A stretch of 64,000 bases of DNA. It comes from Malassezia japonica. Taxonomy: Eukaryota > Basidiomycota > Malasseziomycetes > Malasseziales > Malasseziaceae. Below the pieces are notes generated by a model that ran no database searches, was not told the origin of the DNA, and saw only the letters and a list, made by a program, of their open reading frames with translations. Of the stretch, positions 10,499-20,176 are shown piece by piece. Location: the NCBI RefSeq assembly GCF_029542785.1, contig NC_083374.1, positions 496,001-560,000 on the forward strand. The letters are read 5' to 3'. A program made the translations under genes and the position numbers. Each line of letters begins with the position of its first letter. Within the stretch, counting starts at the first letter, position 1.

Positions 10499-13123
10499 TC
10501 ACAGCTCCTCTGCCCGCCGCGTCGCGACGCCGTTAAAGACATAGAGCATCGACGAGGTGTTGCGGTCGCACGTCGTCTTGACGTTGGCACGCAGCTCGTT
10601 CAGCGCCATCTGCACCGCACGCAGCACAGGCGCATAGAGCGTGCTGCTCCGCGCGCGGATCTCGGCGCCGTGCGCATTAAAGAGCGCCGTGAGCCACTGC
10701 AAGTGGAACTCCACGTGCGGGCTCGCGCTCGTGGGGTCGAGGCGCGTTGCGACCAGCTGCAGCATCTGGGAGAGGTAGACGAGCGGCAGCTGCGTCGCCA
10801 CAAGCACAATCTCTTGCGGCTTCACGCGCTCGTAGACTTCCGCCAGGAGCGTTGGGTCGTTGAGGCGCAGCGCGCCGAGCACGGCCAGCAGCGCATCGCC
10901 TTGGAGCGACGCACTGCGCACGGCCTGGGGCGTAAGGTCCATGTCCAGGTCGGTGGGGTCAAAGGTCGCCTGGTCGTCGAGGCTGTATAGCAGCAGGCCG
11001 CTCGTCGACGCCGCCGCCCAGCACTGCCCGGTGGGCGAGAAACGGACGCACTTGGAGCGGGCGAGGGGGCGCGTAGACCGCTTGCTCAGGTCGCCGCGCT
11101 GCGCGCCCGGCAGACTCTTGTCGGCACGCTCGGCAAGCGTCAGATCCTCTTCGTCGGACAGGTCATTGATCAGCTCGACGTGGCCCGCATCGGTGACCTG
11201 GCGCGAGTCGAGGCGGTCCTGCGTCCCGTCGAGCGCGACATTCAGGCTGAGCGTCCAGCGCTTGAGCAGGACCTTTTCCTTGACGTCGTACAGGCACACA
11301 TAGTTCGCATTGCCACCGGCGAGGACGCACGAGCCGTCGGCAGAGTAGCAGATGCTCGTAAACGCCGCTCCGGCCGCATTGTTGCGCCGCGCGACCTTGT
11401 CGTTGATGCTGCGGCCACCGGAAATGTCGCGGCGGCAGTCGAGCACGCCTTTCGACGCGCCGCTCTGCGCGTCAAAGAAGGTGAGCTGCCCGTCGAGCGT
11501 TGCGGCGCACACTTCGTGGCCGTCGGGACGGAAGGCGAGCGCAAGGCCTTCGGCGTTGAGCTGCATCGCCTCGGTCGCGCCGCTGCGCTTAAACACTTCC
11601 CAGAGACGCACCGAGCGGTCCCAGCTGGTGCTCGCAAGGAGGCCGCTGCCGGCGGGATCAAACGCCAGCGCAGTCACTGGCCCTTCGTGCCCCGCAAGAA
11701 TCTCGAGGAGCTTGCCGGTCTGCACGCTCCACATGTACGTCTCAAAGATGTCCGAGCTGCCAGCACACACGACTTCGCCCGAGGGGTCCACCGCAAGACT
11801 CACAAACTGCACGGGATTCGGGCTGGTGAATGTGCGAAAGTTGCGGTAGCGCACCAAATCGTACGCACGCACCGTTCCGTCGAGGCTCGCGCTAAAGAGC
11901 ACCTGGCCCTGCTTGGCAAACTCCACGCACGACACCGGCGCGGTGTGGTCGGAAAAGGTCACGGTGCAAAAGCCCGAGGTGGTGTTCCACAGCTTCACTT
12001 TGCCGTCGTCGCCGCCGGTCACGGCCATCTGGCCGTCCTGCGCAAAGGCGACCGTGTTCATATCGTAAAAGTGCCCTTGCTGCTTGAGAATGTACGACTC
12101 GCTCGCCCACTCCCACACCAGCAGCTGGCCGAGCTTTTGCGCGCCAAACGCGAGCCACTCGCCTGTGTGGTTGATGGCGACACTGGTAATTTTTTCCTGG
12201 CTGATGCTCAGCGTGTGCACCGCCTGGAAATCCGGCAGATCCCACAGCGAAAAGAGGCCGCTGCTGAAGCCAACGACCAGGCGCGAGGTGCCGGCGTGGA
12301 AAGCGGCACAGACCACCTGCGTATTCGCCTGGTGGAAATAGTTGCGCTGCATCACGCCCCAGCGCGTAAAGGCGATACGGTTCTCTGGCGCGGTCATGGC
12401 AGCCGCCGCGCCCGCGTCGCCGTCGCTCGCTTCGTCCTGCCTCATCTCGCCCTCGTCCGACTCTTTCGCCGCCCAGGTAAGGCAGGCGCCGTCGCGCGAA
12501 ACGGTGTAGATCGTGCGCTCGTCCAGCGAGAAGAACGCCTCAATCACCGCATCGCGGTGGCCAGTAAAGGTCTTGGGGCGGAAGCCGGGCAGCGGATCCA
12601 GCGAAAAGAGGCGCGCCGACATATCCTTCGAGGTGCTCAGGAAAAAGCGGCCGCTCTTGGACCATGTGATGCTCAGGACGTCGTCAAAGTGGCCGACGTA
12701 CGTGCGGTGCAGCACGAACGGCGCAAACTCACGCACAAGCACGCTCGGCGTCTGCCACACCTGGACCTGCGTGCCGTGCGTCACGGCAAGGTAGCGGCCG
12801 TCGGGCGAGAACTGCGCATCGCGCACCGGCAGCTTGAAGCTCATGTGCGCCAGCAGCGCACGACGCGTCACATTCATCAACAGTGCATGCCCGTCTTCGT
12901 CTGCGACCAGCACCAAGCTGGGGTTCGCAGGCGAGACGGCGACACGCGCAATCGGCTTGCGTGTCTCAAACGGGAGCGTAAACGAGGTATTGCGAACGAG
13001 GTGGAAAACCGAGAGGCGGTTGCCGACGGGAGAGTACATTGTGTCCCCATCACCACCAAATTGCACGTTTCCTTGCTGGTACACCGTACCGCATAGGTTC
13101 GAGAACTTGAAGGAGGACTTCAT
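10499..13123 (-). CDS. PWP2: Periodic tryptophan protein 2 (Pwp2/Utp1)
   Basis: Core UTP-B subunit of the SSU processome and partner of Utp21, encoded 1.5 kb away. The 874-residue protein starts MKSSFKFSNLCGTVY, the conserved Pwp2 N-terminus. It has two WD40 propellers (~residues 40-660, repeats such as LLVWEWASESYILKQQGH) and a C-terminal Utp12 domain (~730-850). The length is normal and no intron is needed. A charged linker (SDEEDLTLAERADKS) lies at ~675. Convergent with HAS1 and divergent from the PH-domain gene. The 78-bp shared promoter carries a perfect 13-bp AP-1/MARE palindrome 28 bp upstream of this start. Confidence 0.96.
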   Translation of the reverse strand: MKSSFKFSNLCGTVYQQGNVQFGGDGDTMYSPVGNRLSVFHLVRNTSFTLPFETRKPIARVAVSPANPSLVLVADEDGHALLMNVTRRALLAHMSFKLPVRDAQFSPDGRYLAVTHGTQVQVWQTPSVLVREFAPFVLHRTYVGHFDDVLSITWSKSGRFFLSTSKDMSARLFSLDPLPGFRPKTFTGHRDAVIEAFFSLDERTIYTVSRDGACLTWAAKESDEGEMRQDEASDGDAGAAAAMTAPENRIAFTRWGVMQRNYFHQANTQVVCAAFHAGTSRLVVGFSSGLFSLWDLPDFQAVHTLSISQEKITSVAINHTGEWLAFGAQKLGQLLVWEWASESYILKQQGHFYDMNTVAFAQDGQMAVTGGDDGKVKLWNTTSGFCTVTFSDHTAPVSCVEFAKQGQVLFSASLDGTVRAYDLVRYRNFRTFTSPNPVQFVSLAVDPSGEVVCAGSSDIFETYMWSVQTGKLLEILAGHEGPVTALAFDPAGSGLLASTSWDRSVRLWEVFKRSGATEAMQLNAEGLALAFRPDGHEVCAATLDGQLTFFDAQSGASKGVLDCRRDISGGRSINDKVARRNNAAGAAFTSICYSADGSCVLAGGNANYVCLYDVKEKVLLKRWTLSLNVALDGTQDRLDSRQVTDAGHVELINDLSDEEDLTLAERADKSLPGAQRGDLSKRSTRPLARSKCVRFSPTGQCWAAASTSGLLLYSLDDQATFDPTDLDMDLTPQAVRSASLQGDALLAVLGALRLNDPTLLAEVYERVKPQEIVLVATQLPLVYLSQMLQLVATRLDPTSASPHVEFHLQWLTALFNAHGAEIRARSSTLYAPVLRAVQMALNELRANVKTTCDRNTSSMLYVFNGVATRRAEEL

Positions 13124-13150
13124 CGTCGCTCGACAAACGTACTTTTTTCG

Positions 13151-13163
13151 TGCTGAGTCAGCA
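13151..13163. promoter_or_regulatory. Perfect MARE-like palindrome TGCTGAGTCAGCA in the PWP2 promoter
   Basis: A 13-bp palindrome lying in the 78-bp divergent promoter between PWP2 (minus) and the PH-domain gene (plus). Identical core to the elements at UTP21/HAS1 and MTR10. Confidence 0.55.
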
Positions 13164-13201
13164 CTCCACCACGCTCCACCACGAGGGCGCTCGGACCTGG
13201 G

Positions 13202-15205
13202 ATGGACCGCGAGTCGGCCCCGGAAAACGCGCCGCTGCGCGATGCTGTTCCTCCCCGATACCCAAGCGAAATGTCGGTAGAGAGCTTCGACGAGGCGGTG
13301 CTCACTCCTGGCACCAGGCGCTGGTCGCTTACGCCGGGCATCGCACAGGAAGAGTGGAGTGGGACACCGACTTCGGAAAGCGCGCCGCGCTGGACACGGC
13401 CCCGAGCGCCGACGCGGTTGCGGAACGTGTCATCTCCGGTCGTTATGGAGAGAGGATACAGCGATGGGCGCGTGTCTTCGCTGTCGACAGCCCCGGAACT
13501 GGGCACGACTCGGTCCATGAGCAGGATCCGAGGCCTCGTTCAGCCGCGGCGCGCGTCGTCATCCATGAGTGACGGACGGGATACGCCGCCGTTCCAGATG
13601 AGGCTGGGAATGCGCCGCCGTCCGGTCTCGTCGCTCGCTGTGTCGGACAGCAGCGCAAGCGGGACGCCGATCGGACTCTGGACAGCCCCGGCTTCGAACG
13701 AGTACTTTCCGGCAGTCGCGTCGCCCGAGAGCGAGCTGCACGGAGAAGAAGGAGTTGGTGAAACAAAAGATCCTGCAGCGCTCTTCGTTTCGAAGGAGGT
13801 GCCTCTGGAGGAAAATGGAATCATGGTGCCGACCAATACCAACAGGACTTGTGTGCCCATGGGCGCGGAAACCGGTCCCAACGAGGCCGTTGAGGAGCAG
13901 ACACAGGAACCCAAAGATGCTCTTGTTTCCCCGCGGGCCCCGGACGTTATCGCACTGCCTCCGGTAGACGGCGCCCGGGCGGCAATGCCTGCCGAGGTCA
14001 GCGGCACGCGTGTCACGGCCGCTTCCGATGCTCCAGCCCCTTGGAGCGCGTCAGAGGCTCCAACAGTGCACGGAGCGCTTCCTCCGTTACTTGGGCTGCA
14101 GGCGCTTCCTATGCTCGGAGGCGCTGTCGTGAACGACCGTTCTGCACGCCCTGCTTCGTCGCTCGGCATGTCGCTGCCTACTCGTTCCTCGTTCGTGCTC
14201 GAGACACGCCCAGTAACCTCGCTCGGGACACGCGCACTCGAGCCCGAGGCTTCTGGGTCGCCTGTTGGACCGTCTGCGGACCTGTCTCTCGTTGACGCAC
14301 GTCCGCCTGAACGAGCGGCGCAAAATACCACCTTCCGCCCTGCGCCGCTCCCCAAAAGCCAGAGCAGCGTACGTAAAAGCCCCAGTGTGCCTGCTATTGC
14401 CACGCCGCCGCCACGCCATCTGCGTGGCTACTTGGCGCATACAAGCCTTGGGGCCAAGCGGCGTTTCCGCCCGCGTGCCTCTGCGGTCTACTGGGCAGAG
14501 CTTCGAAACGGCTCGCTGCGTCTCTATGAAACCGACGAGGGCCCCTACAAAGACGAAACATCGGACGAGGGTGCAGTGGAGCACTATGCTCTCGTCCATA
14601 CGCTTGCCAAACTCGTGCCGGTCGTCACGCCCGGCATGCACCATGCCTTTGACCTCGTCCTCGCCGACTCCACCGTCCGCCGATTCCAAGCGAGCGACGA
14701 TGGCGAGACGCGGCGATGGGCCGAGCTGTGTAATCTGTGTGCTGCAGAGCAGAGTTGCATCCCTCAGCAGGATGAGCCCAGCCACACCAACTTCGGCTGG
14801 AATGAAGTCGGGCGCGCGCCGTCCCCCCCCTTGGCGCCGCGCAAGCCCTGGCGTGCGCTCGTGCGCCTCTTTCGGTCGAGCCGCAGCGAGCCCCGTGAGC
14901 AGCTCAGCGACTGGGTCGTACCCTCTGCGCCGCTATGGCCCAGCGACCGTGAACCCCAGGTGCAATGCACGCAGCTGGCGCGGCACAAAGCCAACCTCGA
15001 GCAGGCGCTGAGCGAGCACACCCAAGTGCGTCAGGCCATGCTTGAACTATGGGGATCCAACGCCGCTGCTCGTCAAAAAGCGCTAGAGAACTGGGATCGT
15101 CGGTATTCCTACCTCACGCACGAGCTCCACAAGTTTTCCACCTACCATACCACGCTGGCCCACGCGCTCGCCGCGGCGCGATCGGTGCGCACGGACCCTT
15201 TGTAG
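13202..15205 (+). CDS. PH-domain protein, EFA6/Yel1-like C-terminus without a Sec7 domain
   Basis: A 667-residue protein with a long Ser/Pro/Ala-rich, probably disordered N-terminus (1-395), followed by a pleckstrin-homology-like domain (~405-510, from HLRGYLAHTS through RRWAELCNLCAAEQ). A helical tail (~590-660, QLARHKANLEQAL to YSYLTHELHKFSTYHTTL) ends the protein. PH plus such a tail resembles the C-terminal part of Arf-GEFs of the EFA6/Yel1 group, but no Sec7 catalytic region is encoded. It is therefore more likely a membrane or phosphoinositide adaptor than an exchange factor. ATG 13202 is the first in frame after the divergent promoter shared with PWP2. Naming is by fold resemblance only. 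Confidence 0.6.
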   Translation: MDRESAPENAPLRDAVPPRYPSEMSVESFDEAVLTPGTRRWSLTPGIAQEEWSGTPTSESAPRWTRPRAPTRLRNVSSPVVMERGYSDGRVSSLSTAPELGTTRSMSRIRGLVQPRRASSSMSDGRDTPPFQMRLGMRRRPVSSLAVSDSSASGTPIGLWTAPASNEYFPAVASPESELHGEEGVGETKDPAALFVSKEVPLEENGIMVPTNTNRTCVPMGAETGPNEAVEEQTQEPKDALVSPRAPDVIALPPVDGARAAMPAEVSGTRVTAASDAPAPWSASEAPTVHGALPPLLGLQALPMLGGAVVNDRSARPASSLGMSLPTRSSFVLETRPVTSLGTRALEPEASGSPVGPSADLSLVDARPPERAAQNTTFRPAPLPKSQSSVRKSPSVPAIATPPPRHLRGYLAHTSLGAKRRFRPRASAVYWAELRNGSLRLYETDEGPYKDETSDEGAVEHYALVHTLAKLVPVVTPGMHHAFDLVLADSTVRRFQASDDGETRRWAELCNLCAAEQSCIPQQDEPSHTNFGWNEVGRAPSPPLAPRKPWRALVRLFRSSRSEPREQLSDWVVPSAPLWPSDREPQVQCTQLARHKANLEQALSEHTQVRQAMLELWGSNAAARQKALENWDRRYSYLTHELHKFSTYHTTLAHALAAARSVRTDPL

Positions 15206-15903
15206 ATCGTACTAAAACTGCGGTAGTCCTCCCTTGCAGGGTGGAGGTTACTCAAAATGCGCGAATTTCTGCAGGGGTAGAGTTCCCCTTGCCTGGCTGC
15301 AGCAAGCTCCACTTGTATGTATGTATCTGCTAAATTCTACGCAGGAAGCTGCAGCCATGGCTCCCTGCAGGAGCCCGGGCATTGCAGCCGTGGACCGCAG
15401 GCTTCAAAGAAGGCTTATTGCAGGCAGTTGCATTTTGCCTCCTCCCTCGTCGAGCACATCGCCCCTCGCGGCGCTTTGGTATAACGCGGATCGAGCCCCT
15501 GGCAGATCCTTGCTCCTCTGCACGCGTATCGTGCATCCATTGCCCAGTGCTCCGGCGTGCCCTGCAGCCCACCACCGCCGACCCCTATTTTTGTGCATCG
15601 CTGCACAGACAGGCGCAGTTGAGTGCGAAGAAGAGCTGCAAGCTGTTACTTGGTACGTGGGGAACACCGCCTTTCTCTCCGGGACGGATGCTAACTCAAG
15701 ACAGCTTCTCTTCGTGCCATTGATCCTTGTCTGGCTCCCGACTCACGTCCTTACCCTCCCTAACAATCCGTCACAGACCTTGTGTTTCTCGGCTCTAATT
15801 GTCGCTGGCTCGCGATTAGACTTGGAGATTGTGCAGTAAGCACCACAAGCCTGCTTTCTCCCCCCGCAGATCCCGCTCATCTTCCTTTTCTGCGCCTTAT
15901 ACC
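15206..15903. other. 698-bp noncoding leader/promoter of the cyclin gene
   Basis: No credible gene. It contains five CTGCAG hexamers between 15269 and 15567, several CT-rich tracts and short out-of-frame ORFs. The length is unusual for this window, where most intergenic gaps are below 150 bp. It may be a long regulated 5' leader for the downstream cyclin. Confidence 0.5.
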
Positions 15904-17202
15904 ATGTCTGCTACGCCTAGCTCGATCTCGAGCAGCGCTATGCGCCGTCACCCGGCCAGCCTGCTGCCCCGCATTGTCCACAACCCCTCGATTACGGACC
16001 TCATTCGGTGCCCCGTGTCCCGGGATATGGTGGCCTACATTGCGAAGCAGGCCACAGACGTGATTCAATGCTCGCCTGCTGGTCAGAGTGAGCAGAGTCA
16101 GGACCAGCAGTGCGCACCGCGGATCCAAAACCTTCCGACCTTGGAAGCGTTCATTATGATGCTTGTGGAGAAGAGTAACGTGCAAGTCCCTACGCTGCTG
16201 AGCACGCTCGTTTACCTCGAGCGCCTCAAGTTCCGCCTGCCGCGCGTCGCGAAGGGTATGCCGTGCACGCTCCACCGCGTCTTTCTTGCGACGCTCATCG
16301 TCGCAGCAAAGAATCTCAACGATTCTTCGCCAAAGAACAAGCACTGGACCCGCTACTGCGTATACTTCTCGCAGGCCGAGGTGAACTTGATGGAAAAGCA
16401 GCTACTCTATCTGCTGGACTATGATCTCCGCATTGAGGAGGAAGAAATCACATTCCACTTCTCGCCCTTTTTCCGTCGCTTTGAGACTCGCGCTGATGCT
16501 GGCCGCCGCGAGATGTTCTTGCGCGGCTGCGAGGCTGGTCGCGAGTGCGAGCGGTACGCGCGTGCTTCGGAACGCCGCGTTGCTCTGCGCAACTTGCCTG
16601 CGTCGCAAGTTCCGTGCTGGAACAAGCATACGACGACCGACTCGCCGAAGCGCGTGTCGAAGATCGACCCCAACCGCCTGTCGGCACCGCTGCTTACGCC
16701 GACTGCTGCACTCAAATCGATGACGTATCACTCGCGCAGCAACTCGTCCATCTCGTCCGAGGCCGAGCTCACCGACGACAACGGCTCTGCCTCGTCGTCG
16801 CCCGACGACGAGGCACGCGACCTGGACGAGAATGACCGCTTCCACTCGACTTCGCGTTTGGTGAACCAGATGCAGATGCACTCGCTCGAGTCCAACTTGC
16901 CACGGTCGCAGTCGGCGATCATGTCCTCCATGCAGGGTGGCGTGGACCACACACCGCCTCGCATCATCTCTCACCAATCGATCCAGAACCTGCAGGCGGT
17001 TGCCAAGCCCGCGTCATACGTCACGACCTTGTCCAACGAGGGTACACCGGTGCGCAACGGCAAGACGGTGCGCGCGATCCAGGTCGCCTCGGACGGAATG
17101 CAGCGGTATCTTACCTCGGTCATTCCCTCGGGACTGAAGCGCACGGGGTCTAGAGTGCAGATGCGTCCCCGGACAGATGCGCCTTACTATGCCGAGCAAT
17201 GA
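15904..17202 (+). CDS. Pho80/Pcl-type cyclin
   Basis: Cyclin of the Pho80/Pcl family, expected to pair with the Pho85 cyclin-dependent kinase. In yeasts Pcl1/2-type members act at G1/S and in polarity. The cyclin box spans about residues 77-180 ([68 protein letters not shown]), with the family spacing of five helices. The remaining ~250 residues are Ser-rich with SP/TP sites. The start is ATG 15904 (MSATPSSIS); the frame is open 25 codons further upstream but only from a TTG. Length 432 residues. No intron. Long upstream leader. Confidence 0.88.
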   Translation: MSATPSSISSSAMRRHPASLLPRIVHNPSITDLIRCPVSRDMVAYIAKQATDVIQCSPAGQSEQSQDQQCAPRIQNLPTLEAFIMMLVEKSNVQVPTLLSTLVYLERLKFRLPRVAKGMPCTLHRVFLATLIVAAKNLNDSSPKNKHWTRYCVYFSQAEVNLMEKQLLYLLDYDLRIEEEEITFHFSPFFRRFETRADAGRREMFLRGCEAGRECERYARASERRVALRNLPASQVPCWNKHTTTDSPKRVSKIDPNRLSAPLLTPTAALKSMTYHSRSNSSISSEAELTDDNGSASSSPDDEARDLDENDRFHSTSRLVNQMQMHSLESNLPRSQSAIMSSMQGGVDHTPPRIISHQSIQNLQAVAKPASYVTTLSNEGTPVRNGKTVRAIQVASDGMQRYLTSVIPSGLKRTGSRVQMRPRTDAPYYAEQ

Positions 17203-17573
17203 CGGCCCTGGGCTTCGTCGCCAGTCTGGAACGGTGCGATGAGATACATTTCCCCCTCCCCTCACCCATCTGCCCCCAACCCCCCCTTTCTCCGCCGTCA
17301 GGTCGGTTTTGATAATCTGCCTGGTTCTTTCTAGGGAACACTGGCTCTCGACTGGTTCTAGACTATGTGTTCCAAAGTGAGAACGTGTATAGGTGCGAGA
17401 GATATATGCCATAGCCCTCTGGATACGGACCGCTGGGTCTGCGAAAGATAATGGTCCGAATTGCACGAATAACAACTCGGCCGATGGAGCCGTCCCAACG
17501 TGGAGGACGTGCACCTTCCCCACCAACACTGTCATCATTCTCGTCGTCTTGGCGCAGCGTTGTGTAGGGTGCC
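17203..17573. other. 371-bp noncoding stretch between cyclin and VanZ-like genes
   Basis: Contains a polypyrimidine tract (about 17251-17300) of C and T runs just after the cyclin stop. Otherwise I see no gene or repeat. Presumably 3' UTR plus the promoter of the next gene. Confidence 0.5.
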
Positions 17574-18461
17574 ATGCCCATCCAGTTGAATGATGCACTC
17601 GACCGAATTCGGGACATTGTTCCCCAGGAGCCCATGGCTTGGCAGCGGATTCAGGCATACATGATGCTCTCTGTTCCTCTACAAACATTGTGGTTTGGCG
17701 ATACACAGGGCGAAGCAGGTTCCCTGCCCATGCGGATCCGCCCAGTGATGATCTTGATCAATGTAGCTGTGTTGGTTCTCCTAGGCCTCCTTGGGTACGT
17801 TGATGGCCTTCTCACACTAGCTTCCATCCATCAGCACAAGACTATGTATACTTGAACGACAAAGTGATGCACTTTCTTGGTTTCATGATGGCCTCTTTTA
17901 TGTGCTACATGATCTGGGACCTAGACGAGGTAGGTTGCCCAGCCCTGCTGACTTAGCCTGCGCGGCGCATTTGGATCTGGCGTTACATGCCTCTGGCCGT
18001 CTCCTTCGTTGCGAGCGTGCTTGTTGGCGCGATTGGTTCCGAGTTTGTGCAAAGCATGTTGCCCGTACGTCGTGCGTCCAACTCACCCTCAGTATAAGAC
18101 GTTCCAGCTTGGCGACATTTTGGCCAATCTTGCAGGTTCGTCAATTGGCCTGTATGCAGCGTACCATTCCGAGCGCAAATATCGCGCACGCCGTGAAATT
18201 GAAACGCTGTACTCGCCTCTCCGCGCCGATACCAATCAGGCTGACGATATCTACGACGTGGGCGACTGGGGTGGGTCAGATACCAGCGATGTGCAAGATC
18301 ACAGCAACATCCATGCACGTCCGTCCGATCGGCGTTTGTCGGCAATCTGGAGTGACCGGCCGTACGAAGCCCACCCTGCTCAAGTCAACAGTGCCGCCTC
18401 CGGGGGCACCTTTTTCATGCTCGACGACGAATCTGCTGATCCACAGCCCACTATGAAATAG
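17574..18461 (+). CDS. VanZ-like multipass membrane protein, 4 exons
   Basis: Exons 17574-17794, 17821-17929, 17957-18064, 18093-18461 give 268 residues. The introns are 26, 27 and 28 nt, with GTACGT/GTAGGT donors and CTCAC, CTGAC, CTCAC branch-like motifs just before TAG, TAG and CAG. Splicing restores the VanZ-like core: a first membrane segment (VMILINVAVLVLLGLLG), LNDKVMHFLGFMMASFMCYM, a third segment (LAVSFVASVLVGAIGSEF) and QLGDILANLAGSSIGLY. VanZ-like proteins in fungi are uncharacterised membrane proteins; the name does not imply glycopeptide resistance. The soluble tail (~150-268) is polar and acidic. Splicing was inferred from frame continuity and domain fit. Confidence 0.8.
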
Positions 18462-18884
18462 ACATCATGATGCAATTCCTACCGCTTCGGCTGTGTCCCA
18501 ACTGATCGGACGCTGCACTCTCCATGCACTCCGCTGCGCCCAAACGGTCAGCAGACAATTTGATCCTGCACTCTGCCCTGGCCAAAAATTCAAATAGTCT
18601 TGCACGTGGGACGGGCGAACATTCTTGGCGTGGATTGGCTGGATAACCGGTGAATGGGAGAAAGTTGCCTAAGGAACCGAGTTTGGGCCAAGCCGGCAAC
18701 GCCTTGCGAAATTATCTTGCCCTGTTGCGGCATCCTCAATATCTAAGCCAATCAAATGAATGCATTGATGTGACAGTACATTCACGGCGCGTTTCACCGT
18801 GCTAGTGCACTGCAAACTTAAAGACAAGCCCCCCTATCTGTCTTTATATTGTCTTCTCCTGAAACCATCAGTGGCGCAGACAAG
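18462..18884. promoter_or_regulatory. Promoter region of the perilipin-like gene
   Basis: 423 bp without a gene. It holds CACGTG at 18603-18608, an inverted CCAAT (ATTGG) at 18634-18638, CCAAT at 18748-18752 and a TTTATATT tract about 35 bp before the ATG. Motif calls are direct; use by factors is inference. Confidence 0.5.
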
Positions 18885-19832
18885 ATGACCGACACCCAGA
18901 ATATCTCGAAGCCCCTCGTGAACAGTGAGGCCCTGAGCTTCATTGTCCACGTTCCGCTTGTCTCGGGCGCCGTGGACTACTCGTACTCTGTGATCAAGTC
19001 GCACTCTATTCTCTACCGCACCTTTTTGCTCGGCGAGAACGTGCTCGCCAAGTCGCTCGCCATTGCTGAGCCCATCACCTCGCGTCTGAGCACTCCCCTG
19101 AACAAGGCTGATGGTCTGGCTCTGCAGACTCTCACCTTTGCCAAGTCCAAGTTCCCCTACCCCTTCGAGGTGAAGTGGGACGATCTCTTTGCGATCGTGC
19201 AGAAGCCCGTTGACCAGGCCAACGGTGTGGTTTCCAACTACAGGAACTACGCCCAGGGCCTCTACGACACCCACGTGAAGGAGAACGCCAAGAACCTCTA
19301 CGACCAGACGAACAAGGCTGTCGAGCAGCTGCAGCAGAACGAGAACGTGTACCTCCAGCGCGCCGGCAACACGATTGTCTCGATCAACGAGAACCTCACC
19401 AAGATCGCCCAGGACTGGTCCAAGAAGTCCAAGGCTGAGGTCGCTGAGGGTGAGAAGAAGGCGCAGGGCCTTGTCAACAACCTCTTCTCTGAACTCGAGA
19501 ACCTGCAGAAGTTCGCCAAAGGCCTGCCTACCGAGGGCCAGAAGCGCCTTGCTCCCATCATCGACACCTTCTCCTCTACCTACAAGGAGGTGTACACCGA
19601 GGCCTTTGACTCGAAGCTCCCCATCCAGGAGCGCGTCACCAAGGTGACTTCGTACCTGCGCAGCGAGACCCTTCCTGCCCTTCACAAGGTATGTACGAAA
19701 ACCTATCACGATACTAACTACCAGGCTCTCCTCCAGTCTGTGCACGAGGCAGAGGCTGCTGCTGGCAAGTCCGAGAAGGAGATCTCCTCGAAACTCGATG
19801 AGGTTGCCAAGGAGATTGCTCCCTCCAAGTAA
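18885..19832 (+). CDS. Perilipin-like lipid droplet protein (Mpl1/Pln1 type)
   Basis: Exons 18885-19688 and 19725-19832 encode 303 residues. The N-terminal region (NSEALSFIVHVPLVSGAVDY, then TRLSTPLNKADGLALQTLTF-like text) has the PAT-like repeat layout of fungal perilipins, which coat lipid droplets. The middle (~100-250) is an amphipathic helical array. The 36-nt intron has a GTATGT donor, a TACTAAC branch site and a CAG acceptor, and carries no in-frame stop. Codon choice is strongly biased (AAG, AAC, GCT/GCC rather than GCG), suggesting very high expression, as expected for a lipid-dependent yeast. The start is ATG 18885; upstream in-frame text begins only at TTG. Confidence 0.75.
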   Translation: MTDTQNISKPLVNSEALSFIVHVPLVSGAVDYSYSVIKSHSILYRTFLLGENVLAKSLAIAEPITSRLSTPLNKADGLALQTLTFAKSKFPYPFEVKWDDLFAIVQKPVDQANGVVSNYRNYAQGLYDTHVKENAKNLYDQTNKAVEQLQQNENVYLQRAGNTIVSINENLTKIAQDWSKKSKAEVAEGEKKAQGLVNNLFSELENLQKFAKGLPTEGQKRLAPIIDTFSSTYKEVYTEAFDSKLPIQERVTKVTSYLRSETLPALHKVCTKTYHDTNYQALLQSVHEAEAAAGKSEKEISSKLDEVAKEIAPSK

Positions 19833-20176
19833 ATGGAGCCACTTAGTTGAAGTCTTTGATAGGTTTCGCTGTTTCGTAAACCCTCCTTCCTAATCGTTCC
19901 AATATCACTTTTTAATGCATGTCGCAAAAAATAACCTATGTGCAGCGCGCAATGCTATCCGGCGGACTGCAGGCGTGCAGGCGCACGGTCATGAGACACT
20001 GCGTCGGTGCACCGTGCGAGCTCCACAGGCGCTGCTCATTTTATGCCACGTGGTACGGGAGGACCCTGGCGGCCAACGGGGGTTGCCGGGATTTGCCGCG
20101 TGGCAATTGGCCCAAGCGGAACCCGGTTGTGCCGTGCGGGCGCGGAGAATTGCTTCCTTCCGATTCAACACTCACG
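19833..20176. promoter_or_regulatory. FBP1 upstream region
   Basis: 344 bp. Contains CCACGTGG (CACGTG at 20047-20052) and an inverted CCAAT inside the palindrome CAATTG (ATTGG, 20106-20110). It is also open in the FBP1 frame from an ATG at 19919, but that translation is Arg/Cys-rich and unlike any FBPase extension, so I treat it as promoter and leader. Confidence 0.5.

Noticed and set aside
11180..13096. 638-codon plus-strand open frame
   Set aside because: Antisense shadow of PWP2; low-complexity basic translation.
15234..15839. 201-codon frame upstream of the cyclin
   Set aside because: No ATG at its start and no recognisable protein features; treated as leader.
15836..15869. Possible 34-nt intron in the cyclin 5' leader (GTAAG...CCGCAG)
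   Set aside because: No CTNAC-type branch motif at the usual distance, and no coding frame to test it.
17574..18461. VanZ-like gene as a horizontally acquired antibiotic-resistance gene
   Set aside because: VanZ-like membrane proteins are widespread in fungi; the gene has native short introns and local composition.
19919..20176. 86-codon in-frame N-terminal extension of FBP1
   Set aside because: The normal FBPase start is at 20177; the extension is Arg/Cys-rich and spans promoter motifs. Not a convincing targeting peptide.
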